Origin: Gonapodya prolifera JEL478 | Lineage: Eukaryota; Monoblepharomycota; Monoblepharidomycetes; Monoblepharidales; Gonapodyaceae | Assembly: GCA_001574975.1 (NCBI GenBank) | Contig: KQ965811.1 | Location: 129,964 to 193,963, forward strand | DNA length: 64,000 nt | Direction: 5' to 3' | Part shown: one piece after another, positions 44,851 through 55,850 of the stretch | Layout of the letters: each line of letters begins with the position of its first letter | How positions within the stretch are numbered: position 1 is the first letter of the stretch | Program-made: the position numbers and the translations under genes | Notes under the pieces: model-generated | What the model saw: only the letters and a program-made list of their open reading frames with translations | Databases searched by the model: none | What the model was told of the DNA's origin: nothing

Positions 44851-45295
44851 AGACGAGCAATATCTAATCTAGCAACAATTATATCAATATGCCTTTGTGG
44901 TTTTCCCCAGTCATGCAAAACAACAGGGGTAAAGTCGAGTGGGAGACATCGGAGGGACTCCGAACACGAAAAGATAAAATACCCAGTCGCGCTCTTAAAC
45001 AGAGAAGATTATGTAGCTGCACTATCCTCACCCTAGATCGATTTTTGAAGCAAGATTGGACCCCACCCGTTGCGCCATCGTGTGGCACAGAGGTCTTGTG
45101 ACCCCTGAGGATAAGAACTCGGCCGCTGCTCGAGCAAACCGACAACTGACTGGTAAGTTCCCGCTCAAGACGCGGCGCGCTCTCTCCTTCTTCGCTCTCT
45201 GCCCAGCTAACGTCGACTCTCCCTCTCTTCCGCTTCCGCATTCGCCCGCGCCCCCTCCGTACCCTGGTCACGCAACCCACCCGCAGATATCCACC

Positions 45296-47143
45296 ATGCG
45301 GTTGCCGTCCCGTCTCCTCGTCGCTGTCGCTCTCGTGGGCAGCGCCATCGCCATGCCCTTCAAGCTGCCCTTTTTCGGCGACGACGCCGAACTCCCCAAC
45401 GCGGAGCCAGGATACAACATCGCCCCGCTTCTGAGCTCCACCAACGCGGCGGTCATCCCCGACCGTTACGTCGTCGTCCTGAAGAAGGATTTGCACCCGG
45501 ATACCGTACGCTCGCACGGGCTGTGGGTCGCGGAGTCGTGCCACCACTACTCCAAGCACGCCAAGCGGGACTCCGTGGGCGCTTTCTTCACCGGTGTCAA
45601 GAGGTTCTTTAGCGTTGGAGACTCGTTCCAGGGATACGCTGGTCACTTTGACGACAACGTGCTCGAGCAGATTCGAAGCCACCCTGATGTGAGTAATAAT
45701 GTCAACTGTATTTTGTCTCTTTTGCGCAACTATCGAAGCAAAGTAACACAGCCACTTGTAACAATCATGAAATAATGGTGCAAAGTGCCTTGGTGGTGCT
45801 TCTCCATTCGATCGGATGTCTCCCAACCCGTTGTGACCCTTTTATTGACACATATTTCCCCTTTTACCACAGGTCGCATACGTCGAGCGCGACATGATCC
45901 TGCACACCTTCAACGAGCGCTTCGCGCAGCACCACGTTCCCTCATGGGGTCTGTCTCGTGTCTCTCACCGTGCCAAGCCTTCCCCCAAGGAGTACGAAGA
46001 GTACGACTACGACTCGATTGCCGGAGAGGGCGTCGTTGCCTATATCATTGACACCGGTGTGAACGTCGACCATGAGGACTTCGAAGGCCGCGCTATTTGG
46101 GGGAAGACCATCCCGGAGAACGATGGTGATGTGGATGGAAACGGACACGGGTCGCACGTTGCTGGTACTGTTGCTGGAAAGTCTTTCGGTATTGCCAAGA
46201 AGGGTATGTACTATGTGTCGTACGTTCCCCGATCAAGCCGATAATTGACTCTTCTTTGCATACCGTCTAAGCCACTATCAAGGCCGTCAAGGTACTCTCC
46301 TCCAACGGCTCCGGCACTCTCTCCGACGTCATTGCCGGTATCGAGTGGGCTGTCCAGGACCACCAGCAACGCGAATCCGAGGCCGCTGCCACCGCCGCCG
46401 CCGAGGAGCCCAACCCCCTCAAGAAGAAGCCCAAGAAGCCCACTCCTGCCCCCGAACCCGAACCCGAACCCCCCAGAAAGCCCGCGTCCAAGGTCAAGTC
46501 GGTCGCGAACATGAGTTTGGGTGGTGGAAGGTCGAGGGCTTTGGACCGCGCCGTCGATGCTGTGAGTAGTCTCATCCGAGTGGTGCAACCCAAGTTACGA
46601 TTCGTAACATCTTCTGACGCGTTTCTTATTTGATGATTGTTCATAGGCCGTTGAAGCCGGTATCCACTTCGCTGTTGCCGCCGGAAACGACGCATCCGAC
46701 GCTTGCCGCTACTCGCCCGCCGCCTCAGAGCTCGCCGTGACTGTCGGTGCGACCACGATTGACGACTCTGTCGCCTGGTTCTCCAACCATGGCCCTTGCG
46801 TGGACGTCTTTGCGCCCGGTCGTGACATCACCTCGAGCTGGATCGGAAGCTCCACGGCCACCAACACCATCTCGGGAACCAGCATGGCCAGCCCTCACGT
46901 GTGCGGTCTTTTGGCCCTCCTTTTGAGCGAGCCCGAGCATGGCGAGCTGAACACGACTGAGCTTAAGGTGGGTCTCAAATTAGATGTTTTAGTGTCGAGA
47001 CGTTGTGACTAATGCAAGCGTTCGTTCGTTTACCAATCCAGGACCTTGTTATCAAACTTTCGACCAGTGGTTTGATCAAGGGACTCCCGACCTACAGCCC
47101 CACCGTGAACAAGCTGATCTACAACGACCCTCCCTCTGCCTAA
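45296..47143 (+). CDS. Subtilisin-family serine protease (cerevisin/proteinase B type)
   Basis: Five exons (45296-45688, 45873-46203, 46272-46561, 46647-46967, 47042-47143) join in frame and encode 478 residues. Signal peptide LLVAVALVGSAIA is followed by an I9 propeptide (PDRYVVVLKKDLHPDTVRSH to VAYVERD). The S8 catalytic domain has Asp191 in YIIDTGVNVDHEDF, His223 in GNGHGSHVAGTVAG, oxyanion Asn352 in AVAAGNDASDACRYSPA and Ser417 in SGTSMASPHVCG. About 45 residues of Ala/Glu then Lys/Pro-rich sequence (KKKPKKPTPAPEPEPEPP) are inserted before VANMSLGG, longer than the same loop in yeast cerevisin. All donors are GTGAGT-like or GTATGT. The family acts in the vacuole or is secreted for nutrition; the short end after the Ser helix gives no retention signal. 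Confidence 0.92.
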
Positions 47144-47621
47144 ATGAGTGAAGTGGTTGGTTCACTGTTTGAACATCTGCATGATGTGTTTGTAGGACAA
47201 GATACGTTTGCATGTTGGACTTTTGGGAGAGTGTGTTGGTGTGGTTGTTCGGCTGCATTATGTGACGGGAGTGTTTGGTACATACTACAGACCAGAAATG
47301 TAGAATACTGTGCAAGCTCCGAGAGTCGGTGCGGATGATTGTAGTTCTGCTTTTTGCAGAATATTGATTCGATATGCAGTGGTAGTCATGTGTGGGCCGG
47401 GTCCTCCAATTATCGTCCACTTGGGTGTGACACTGTAACACCATAATTATGGGTTGGTGTAAGAGCGTAGTGCACCTGCAATCTTCGGAAGTCTGTCTAA
47501 TCGGCTGAGGCAGGAGCCGGAGACTTCACGTGAATTTGCCCGCCACTCCACCGGAGTTTATCCGTAATTGACGGAGAAGAAATTCAACAAAACACCCAAC
47601 CCACACCCAAACCCATCACAT

Positions 47622-47643
47622 CACACACACACACACACACACA
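47622..47643. repeat. (CA)11 microsatellite
   Basis: Eleven CA units lying six bases before the ATG of the nitronate monooxygenase gene, in its 5' leader. Length variation here could affect translation of that gene. Confidence 0.95.
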
Positions 47644-47649
47644 TACACA

Positions 47650-50031
47650 ATGCCCGCTGAGACTCTCAACACCGAGTGAGTGCTGGTCCCCTTGCGCCGG
47701 ACTGTCACTGTCTCTGCCTTGTGTCTCCCCGCTCGGAACCAATCTCATCTCTCCGACTTTTCTCGCAGAATCACCCGCCTGTTCAAGATTAAGTACCCCA
47801 TTCTTCTGGCCGGCAGTGAGTGCAGCTACGGGGAATGGACACCGCCGGAGAAGCTAACGAACGGGAACATCTCTTAGTGAACGTTGCCGCCGGTCCGGAA
47901 CTGGCTGCTGCCGGTGAGTTTACACCACTCAGTTACCTTTATAATCTCTTTTGAAGTGATGTTCCTTCTCATCTAGTGACCAACGCTGGTAGGAATCCGA
48001 TCTGAAGGTGCACGTGCCCTGGGGAAACTCTATCTCATACCACCGAATCGAAACGTCTAGGCGGACTTGGTGTCATCGGAGGTCTTGGATTTACCCCTGG
48101 TGAGTAATTTTCTTTTGTGATTTGCAGTCGCTGCGGTCGCTCTCTTCTCATGCCTTGTACTTGAACGGTCAACGTGTCCCGTCCTCGGCATTACCCAACT
48201 CAACAGAGAACCTCCGCAAGCAGATCAACATCGTCAAATCTCACTTGAAGAACAAGAACGCGCCCTTCGGCGTCGACCTTCTCCTTCGTGAGTCCTTCTT
48301 TGCACTTCATCTGCCCACCTAGACATCCGACGCCGTTCCTACCCCACCCATTTCCCCACAAACAGCTCAAGTCGGAGGTAACGCCCGCAAGACCAACAAG
48401 GACTACACTGGCGGTCAGCTTCCCGGACTCATTGATGTCATCATCCAGGAGAAGACGTCCCTCTTCGTGTGCGCTGTCGGTGTGCCACCAAAGTAGGTCG
48501 CGACTGCGGAGATTGACGAGGAGACTTCCTCTCACTCGTTACGGCTTTCCTTATAAGATGGGCTGTCGACAAGCTCCACGCCGCAGGCATCCCAGTCAGT
48601 GAGTTGACCTTTTGTGACTTTCAATTGACTCTCCCGGGCATGAATCAACAAACTTCCCACCAGTGAACATGATTGGCGCTCCCAAGCACGCCGTCAAGGC
48701 ACTCGAAGTCGGAGTAGACATTATCTGCGCCCAAGGCGGCGAGGGAGGAGGCCACACCGGCGAGATCGCCACCAGTATTCTCATCCCCAAAGTCGTGGAT
48801 ATTGTGAGTCTCTCCTCTCGAACCCTTTCAAACCGCCAGAAATACTCAATGCCACCCTCCGCGCGCCGCTTGTTACAGGTCAAGGGCCGCATATCCCCGC
48901 TCACGGGAAAGCAAGTGCCCGTCCTCGCCGCTGGAGGAATCTTTGACGGTCGCTCGCTGGCTATGGCGCTGTGTCTCGGAGCGCAAGGTGTTTGGTGAGT
49001 CTTTGTTGAAAATAGCGTACATGGCGGATCATTGCTCACCCCCGCACCCGCTTTCCTCAGGGTCGGGTACGTCCCCGCCGGTTCGCCACTCTCGGGCGAT
49101 TCGATTTGAACTTATTGCCACCATAGAACCCGTTTCGTCGCCGCCGTTGAGGCTGGCGCGCCTCCTCGCCACAAGAAGGCCATCGTTGGTGGTAAGCACC
49201 CCACTTCACTCGATACCCCAAAGGTATGATCCCATCTCGGATCTCGTTCTCCCTCGTAGCCGACTACCAGGACACCATCCGAACCATCATTTTCACCGGA
49301 CGGCCTATGCGTGTGCTCAAGGTATGTGCCTGGGTTGGTCGACGGGGTGCGAGACCTCGGCTCATGAAACAAATCGTCGTTTTCTAGAACCCGTACATCA
49401 TGGACTGGGAGGAGAACAAGGCTTCCAAGATCAAGGAGCTGTGAGTCACCTCTCAACTTCTTCAATCGATTATCGCGGTGGTTTGTCTCACACGTCACGA
49501 CTCTCCCTCTCGTGCCAGCACCGCCAAGGGTGTCCTCCCCGTCATGTACGACATGGACGTGATCTCCAAGAAGAACGACGGGAACATCCCCACTGAAGTC
49601 TTGATTCAGAGCAACCCGTTGTTGATGGGACAGGTTCGTTGTGTGTTGCCGGAATGCTCTTTGTGGAAGACTTACTTATGGCGTTTTTTGATTCTATAGG
49701 TCGCGTAAGTACAGAATGACAGAGCTGCAGCCAAGTAAATCGTTTCTAAACCTCCTCCAATTCCTCTCCTCGTCCTTGGCGTATCACAGTGGAGCGTGAG
49801 TGACCCCGTCATCTTGCGGTTGTGTTCTCCGCAAAGGCCGACTGTTCTCCTCCACAGTATCCAAGACATCAAACCCGCCGCCGAGATTGTCGACGAAATG
49901 GTGTCGCAGGCCGTCGCCGTTCTGAAGGAGACCAGCGGATGTGAGTTACTCTTTTGCAGGTTACATGCATGGTCAACGTGACTTATCTGGCACTGCCACG
50001 TTCAGACATCGCGCCAACCCCCAAGCTGTAA
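47650..50031 (+). CDS. Nitronate monooxygenase (2-nitropropane dioxygenase type), 19 exons
   Basis: Reading GT-AG joins gives 19 exons and a 361-residue protein with frame kept throughout. Exons: 47650-47675, 47769-47815, 47878-47913, 47977-47988, 48061-48099, 48207-48287, 48366-48492, 48558-48598, 48664-48803, 48879-48994, 49061-49066, 49127-49191, 49260-49321, 49388-49440, 49519-49633, 49700-49704, 49790-49795, 49858-49940, 50006-50031. Product: ITRLFKIKYPILLAGMNVAA, GPELAAAVTNAGGLGVIGGL, PFGVDLLLPQVGG, the flavin motif CAQGGEGGGHTGEIAT, VLAAGGIFDGRSLAMALCLG, AQGVWVGTRF, GQVAGAIQDIKPAAEIVDEM. FMN-dependent enzymes of this family oxidise toxic alkyl nitronates. The 12-, 6-, 5- and 6-nt exons encode parts of conserved motifs (VTNAG, WVGT, QVAGA), so they are needed. 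The protein ends TPKL, a weak PTS1-like peroxisomal tail. Confidence 0.9.
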
Positions 50032-50353
50032 ATCATTTGCTAGTTTGGTTTACTAGAGTGGTTTTGTGTACTTTTACAACGTTGCATAGAATTGCCGGTT
50101 TACCACGAAAACTACGCTCGAACTTCGCGAGATCAGCGAAGTCTGCAGTGGGAGGAGCCAGAAGCGAAGTCTACGCGCGGTTAGAAGGTGTTGCTCAGTA
50201 GAGAAGATCGGCACTCTATTGTCGGGTGTCATAGTTCAGTCACAGTCGTCCGGTTTCGTGATCACAATTTCCGCCAGACATTGTGTGCGTAAACCTGTGT
50301 TGCAAACTTATTCTGGATACTTTAAAGTGATAATTACTCGCCGCACACTACGT

Positions 50354-52262
50354 CTACATAACCAAGCTAAGTAGACCAGCGACCACCGCCACCGCTGTCC
50401 CAACTCCCACAAACACACGTCCCGAAGCAGCAGCGCCGGGCTTCCCCGCCGTCGACCCGGTCGCACCCGCCGTGGCCGTGGCTGTCGCCTGAGCACCTCC
50501 AGTCGCCGTTCCAGTCGCTGCAACGCCTCCAGTGGCTGCAGGTGCGGCGGCACCACCGACGGGTGCGGGCGTCCTCACAGGTCCCACGAAGGACGGGTCA
50601 GCGTACACGAACGGCGTGGGCGAGATGACACCCCCCGGGATGCGCGTGGGTGCACCGTAGTCAACCCATTTGGCGATGTCGTCGGGTAACAGCCAGCGGC
50701 CCATCCCCGTGCACTGGCTGGGGAGGACGACCTCGTAGCTGGCATTCTTGATGATTTGCATGATGGTGGGCATGAGGAGGCGGGTTTGGCTGCAAGGGTG
50801 TGTGGCGAGGCCGGGTGAGGGAGGGAAGGCACAGGGATGAGAGGGTGAAACTCACTTGACGATGTCGTGGCTCAGGGTGATGTAGCCGAGCGAGTTGCCG
50901 GGTTCGAGGTAGCGGAGGTATGGGGCCAGGTAATCGGCTTCAGTCGCGCTGGCCTAGAAAGCCGCCCGGGGTCGATGTTTACGGATTCGTCAAGCGATCG
51001 CGATACTTTGGATACTCACGTTAGTCCCGAGCACAAAGTCCTTGCTGTCCAAGTTCCACAAGAGGACCTTCAATCCAAGCTATTCGGGTGCACACGCTGA
51101 TGAGACGAGGTGAGTCTCGGACGATGTACGTTGTCTACTCACAGTTTCGGCGATGGCCTTGACTCTGGAATCCAAGTCACCGAATGGGGGGCGCAAGAAG
51201 CGAGGGATAAATGTGGGGCCGAGAACGTCTCGAAAGACTTGCATGTCGCCCTGGGTCGGCGAGTGAGTCGGGGAAAAGATACAAGGAACGGATATTTGGC
51301 ATCTACCATGATTTCCTCGGCAATTTCTGTTCGATAGGACGACGGGTTGGCAATTAGCACCTGCATAGGGAGCTGTAGAAAAGTGTGGAGAAAGACGTAC
51401 CTTCGTTGCTCAAGCTACTGAGGTGTTGGTGGTTGAGTGTGTGCTGAAAGCGATACATCAGGTCAGAATGAGATAGCGCAAGCGAGGAAGCTGTATCAGT
51501 GACGTACAATGCAAACGTCGTGACCTCCATCAATAACTTGTTTCAGGAGGGTTACTCCAGCAGGCTGTGGGCAGAAAGGGGTGAGATGGCGATTGAACGC
51601 TCCCGGAGCACCTCAACAGATGTGCTGACCCCTCCTATTCTACACTCACGTGCATCATAATCATTCGGCCGACCATACAGAACGTCGCCTTGGCATTGTT
51701 GGCCGCCGCCAAAGCGTTCAAAATATCCGTGGTCCCTGTAGGAGGCGATGCTCGTCTTCAACGAACCGAAGAAAGAAGAAGCAGCGATTGTTACTGACAG
51801 TAGTTGGGACCATCGTCGAATACAAGTCCAACAGTCTGTTTTCGAGGGGGTGGAGGTGGGGCAAAGTTTCTTTAATACAGGCCTCAAACTCAGAAGCTTC
51901 CAGCCTCACCTTCTTCGCATCGCAATTCCAGACATAACTAGGGTCCGCACATCCCGAAATGACGTTCGACGCCGTGCAGGCACCCGATGTGTTGGCTACG
52001 GGGGCCTGGTTAGGCACCGTCAGTGTGCGACCTCGCCACACAAACGTTGTGCTGTCGGCGGGAGGTGGGATCGGGTTGACGGTTTCGTTGACAAGTCCTT
52101 TTGGTCCGACTGCAGTGGGTTCGTTGAGTTTTGCATTGAAGCGAAGGCCACCGCAAGGGAACACACACCGGGGAAGTTTGTGTCAGCGAACTGCGCTGCG
52201 ACGAGTGCGGGCGCAGCCAGCAGCAGCAGCGGGAGGAGAGCGACGTGGGCAAGCGGAGCCAT
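50354..52262 (-). CDS. GPI-anchored chitin deacetylase (CE4/NodB)
   Basis: Eleven exons join in frame to give 412 residues: 52262-52169, 52109-51910, 51835-51799, 51735-51650, 51564-51508, 51443-51401, 51326-51307, 51250-51143, 51079-51020, 50953-50856, 50789-50354. Signal peptide LLPLLLLAAPALVAAQ is followed by an N-glycan and Cys-containing leader, then the NodB motifs: VGLVFDDGPNYWT (Asp105, Asp106), HTLNHQHLSSLS (His159, His163, metal ligands), RFLRPPFGDLDSRVKAIAE (Arg199), LLWNLDSKDF and YITLSHDIV (His264). The C-terminus is Ala/Thr/Gly-rich and ends in a hydrophobic tail (VGVGTAVAVVAGLLSLVM), as for GPI anchoring. It removes acetyl groups from wall chitin to give chitosan. Exon 7 is only 20 nt (EIAEEIM). 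First motif has Val for the usual Thr. Confidence 0.92.
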
Positions 52263-53095
52263 CTCGGAGGCAGAAGTCGGAGGACGATTGGCTGCGAAAT
52301 GAAAACAGGGGCAAGGAACGCCACCTGTGGTCGTGGCTTGGCAAATTGGACCTGCGGCTGGTAACTGGGCTTTCTCCACAACCAGGTCGCTTGGACAAAC
52401 AGACAATACAGGCAAATATGTATCAGAATCATGTTTCGAAATACGTTCAAGTCATCGCAGCCTGACCTGTTGCTTTCCGAATTGGACAAAAACATCAGGG
52501 CGCATCCTTTTTCATAATGAAGAATGAAAATGGGCACTCTCAGAGCGCCATGCGAACCACCATCACTTGTTCACCGATGTTCGGCCTTGGTCTATCTTTG
52601 CCTCGTGTCTGTTGCAAATAAATGCCATCTCCGCGACCTTCTTTAATGCTAGACTATCAACAGTGTTTGTCAAACGAACCTGCGTATATTCATTGGAACA
52701 TTATTGAGTCATCGGTCCCATGTGCAAAGGGTGAAAACGATGTTCTTGCACTCTGAAGCGATGTCAGACTTTCTGATTCCAATTTTTGTATTGTTAGACT
52801 AAGAGATGCTAGATGTCGTAGATTGTAGAATAGTCGTGTATTGTTTACAAAGCATCTTCTTCGGACACGTCAGATTCCTCGCCTCCCTTGTGACTACCGA
52901 CCGACCTGGCCAAGCCCCCATCTGCACTTCGTTCTTCCAGCCCAGAGTTGTCCCATCCATTTCGATCCATCAACTTGAGTATGCCTTCATTGTTATATGT
53001 ATTCTTCTTCTTCAGAAATATTTCGATTTAGTTCCTTGCTAATGCCTGATTCAATGCAGCCTTCCTCCAATGAGTGACTGGTGCAGAACGGTCCT
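52263..53095. other. Intergenic, no gene seen
   Basis: 5' flank of the chitin deacetylase gene. No coding signal; base composition becomes more AT-rich toward 53 kb. Confidence 0.5.
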
Positions 53096-53422
53096 TTACC
53101 GCATGGAGGACCTTGTCACATGGAATTCATCCAGGAATTGTCTTGCACCACACTCACACAGCTTTGCTGTTACATCCTTCAAGTCCACAAAAGTCCAATT
53201 TTGCTGATAGCACTTAACACACTGATATCCATATCCCCCGCATTTGCTGCATTCACACATCCAAATGTTGCCATGGAGTGTAAGTCCAAAATTGTTGATC
53301 ACTTGATCATACATTCCACATCCCCAGCACACTGCCCAATCAGCGCAACCATTGCAGAAAGTGCAATGGGAAATTGTAGATAGGCTCAGGTCTTTCATGG
53401 AAGCCTCTGCGCCCTCTGCCAA
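53096..53422 (-). CDS. CxxC-rich small protein (uncertain)
   Basis: A 108-residue frame with many paired Cys: CTFCNGCADWAVCWGCG, CECSKCGGYGYQCVKC and CECGARQF. Spacing of CxxC and CxC pairs suggests two or three small zinc-binding modules. I recognise no family. It lies at the edge of an AT-rich island that also holds a retroelement relic, so it may belong to a mobile element rather than the host. No signal peptide. Confidence 0.35.
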   Translation of the reverse strand: MAEGAEASMKDLSLSTISHCTFCNGCADWAVCWGCGMYDQVINNFGLTLHGNIWMCECSKCGGYGYQCVKCYQQNWTFVDLKDVTAKLCECGARQFLDEFHVTRSSMR

Positions 53423-53820
53423 TGTAAAGGACTTCTTGACCCAGTCATACTGAGTGTAAAGGGGGTGGCACTCCAGATTCTGGACTTATCCACATTTACA
53501 GCATACATTTGGAACAATCTTTGTGAGGATTGGGAAGACAGCACAATGTTGGGAATAGAAGGGGAATTACTATCTAGTTTGGTACAGATATTTAAATTGT
53601 AGCCGGTAGGGCACTTCCCAGTATGATTGTAGAAGTTGAAGACAAAAGTAAAAGTAAAAATTATGAGCTTATCACACCAGTCCTTCTAATGGGGTCTAAT
53701 GTGATTGGATGTCTGGCAGAATTTCAACAATAGATGCTTTGGTCATGCTTTCATTTTGTTCAGAAATAATTCCTTCAAGAGCCAAATCAGCTCCGTCCAT
53801 ATGCCTGCTTGACTCCATAA

Positions 53821-54446
53821 TTATGCAAGTGTCAGAAAATTTTGGAAATCCGATCCCATTCTCTGAAGTGCACTGGTTAATAGAAGTGTGCATTTAGCAT
53901 TAAGATCCAAAATAACATTTTGTATTTGCACATCAGTTGATTCCAATCTCCCAAGGAATCTAATGGCCTGAGATCCCCTTCCAATAGCTTTTGAGTTTGC
54001 TCCATTTGCAGCAAGTGCAAGGTTAATTGACTGCACTTTGAAATTGAGCATATAGTCCTGGAGAGGGGTGATACAGTCTGAATCAGCAGAGTCAATAAGA
54101 ATTCTGTGCCGTCCATTTTGGGCACTAAGTATAAAGACTTCAGATCTATGTAGATTAACTGAGAGCAACATGGCATGCATCTTCTCCAATAACTCATCTG
54201 TAATAGGGCCCAGTACATCAGCACAGACACACAGCCCTTCAATAGGGCAAAGGCCTTCTCCTTTGGTGCCACCGCAACCCCATTTGCTGCAAGCATGGTG
54301 TGGTTGGCACTGGCCTGGAAAGCCCAGGACTTAAAACCGTCTTGAGATTCACTCTTTGCACTCAAATCTATTGAAGGATTGCCCCTGAGGTGGGGAGCTG
54401 GTTGGAGATAAAGGACTGCTCTCATGAGATAGTGTGATGTGAACAT
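53821..54446 (-). mobile_element. Copia-like LTR retrotransposon relic (gag end and protease)
   Basis: Minus-strand frames resemble the junction between gag and the aspartic protease of Ty1/copia elements, including a conserved-style TPLQDY segment after the protease active-site region. Integrase and reverse transcriptase are not recognised nearby, and no terminal repeats were identified with confidence. The piece is broken and incomplete, so it is an old fossil. It sits in an AT-rich island, about 53.1-55.2 kb, that differs in composition from the surrounding genes. Confidence 0.4.
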
Positions 54447-55345
54447 GTTGCACTATTTTCATCTCTTCAGAACTCTCTCCAAAGTGCACTTTCTTTGCTT
54501 TCAACACTTTAGTACGTCCTTCTGTTTATTCTCAGTGTTTTGAGCACCCCCACAACGTTGTGGGTTGCCTGCTGATAGCACATTGCGCTTCTGAAATAGT
54601 GCAACACTCTCATGTCGCACTATTTTTGGCAAGTCAGAACTGCCATTCTCTTTCATATTCTGCAACTTCACAGCTACTGCATAAGATCCACGTTCAGAAA
54701 GAGAGGAAGAGAGGGGGTTCTGCACTTCCTTAGGGGAACTTAGAGACTTAGAGCACCTCAGGCAGCATCACCCTGCTTCAGGCCAGAAGGCTCAACTTAA
54801 ATTTTTTGGCAAGACTGAAATCCTGTTCTACTTCCAGTATCTGATTGGGTTTGAGGACTCCAGAGTGCAAAGTCTGAGGGCAGGCACCCCTGGGGCATTA
54901 CCCCCTAAAAATTGACTGTTGCTGCACCAATTCCAACAGTTCATTTCAGATTTTGGATAAACCAAAACTCCAAGGGGTTATTCTGACCATTACATCATTA
55001 CATAAAAACTACAGACAGCTCTTGGCAAAGCTTAAAACAAATCATTCAAGTGATTTGCTTGGATATGGAATGTTGCTCTATCCTGATGGTAAAGAGGTGG
55101 ACAAGTGGTAATTACAACTTACCACTTCCCAGTATGAATGTACCCTTAAAATACTTTTGATTGCAGCGCCAATTGCAGGTACATATGGTGTGCAGACCAT
55201 GAAGTGACAATACGCTGAGCTAGCGTGCACTGATTGAGCCGCGCGGCGTTTTTCATAAATTTCGCGTTACATGCTCTTTCCATTAAACTTAATTTTGCAT
55301 AAATTATATTATTACAATTTGATTAGATAAACGTTATGGCATTTC
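54447..55345. other. AT-rich island, no host gene seen
   Basis: Continuation of the island with lower GC than the surrounding genes. The phrase ACTTCCCAGTATGA occurs both near 53617 and near 55126, which may be traces of a repeated element end. No host coding signal. Confidence 0.35.
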
Positions 55346-55418
55346 GCCTCCTTAGCTCATCTGGGAGAGCGTAGCACTGAAGATGCTAAGGCACCGCGTT
55401 CGATCCGCGGAGGGGGCA
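55346..55418 (+). tRNA. tRNA-Phe (anticodon GAA)
   Basis: A 73-nt cloverleaf: acceptor GCCTCCT pairs with AGGGGGC (one G-T pair), D arm AGCTCATCTGGGAGAGC, anticodon stem TAGCA/TGCTA with loop CTGAAGA (GAA), T arm CCGCG-TTCGATC-CGCGG, discriminator A. No intron. A short T-run follows at 55419-55422. Confidence 0.94.
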
Positions 55419-55850
55419 TTTTGTTTTCATATCGAATTGCCACTTGATCCTGCTGAGAGGATATCTGCGAGTATCCTCGCGCTCTTTTTTATGTGATTCG
55501 ATTTTATGAATATTTGCTTGTTGGGAGTGGCAATATGGATTTTGATTTGGCCAAAGAACATTGCAGGCATTGGGACACGCCAACATTGAGAAGACGCAAC
55601 AGACAAAGGAGAATCGGTCAGCTCAAGGCAAAAGGGTGCGTGGTACCTGCAGAGTATGCAACGAAAGCACCGCGGTTTTGAGTTTGAACCTTGACCGTGA
55701 TACTGTATAGAAGAGAACAGAGTTGATTGCGCTCAATCAAGAATAAGTCTTTTATGATTGAATCTACATGATCAATGCTGCAACTTGAAATTCCACACCC
55801 GACACGCAGCAACTGGCCGGCTCAACTACTCCGCCACCCCATTTTTTTTC
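55419..55850. other. Intergenic, no gene seen
   Basis: Lies between tRNA-Phe and the 3' end of the La gene. A 62-codon frame at 55493-55681 is open, with no other support. Confidence 0.5.
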
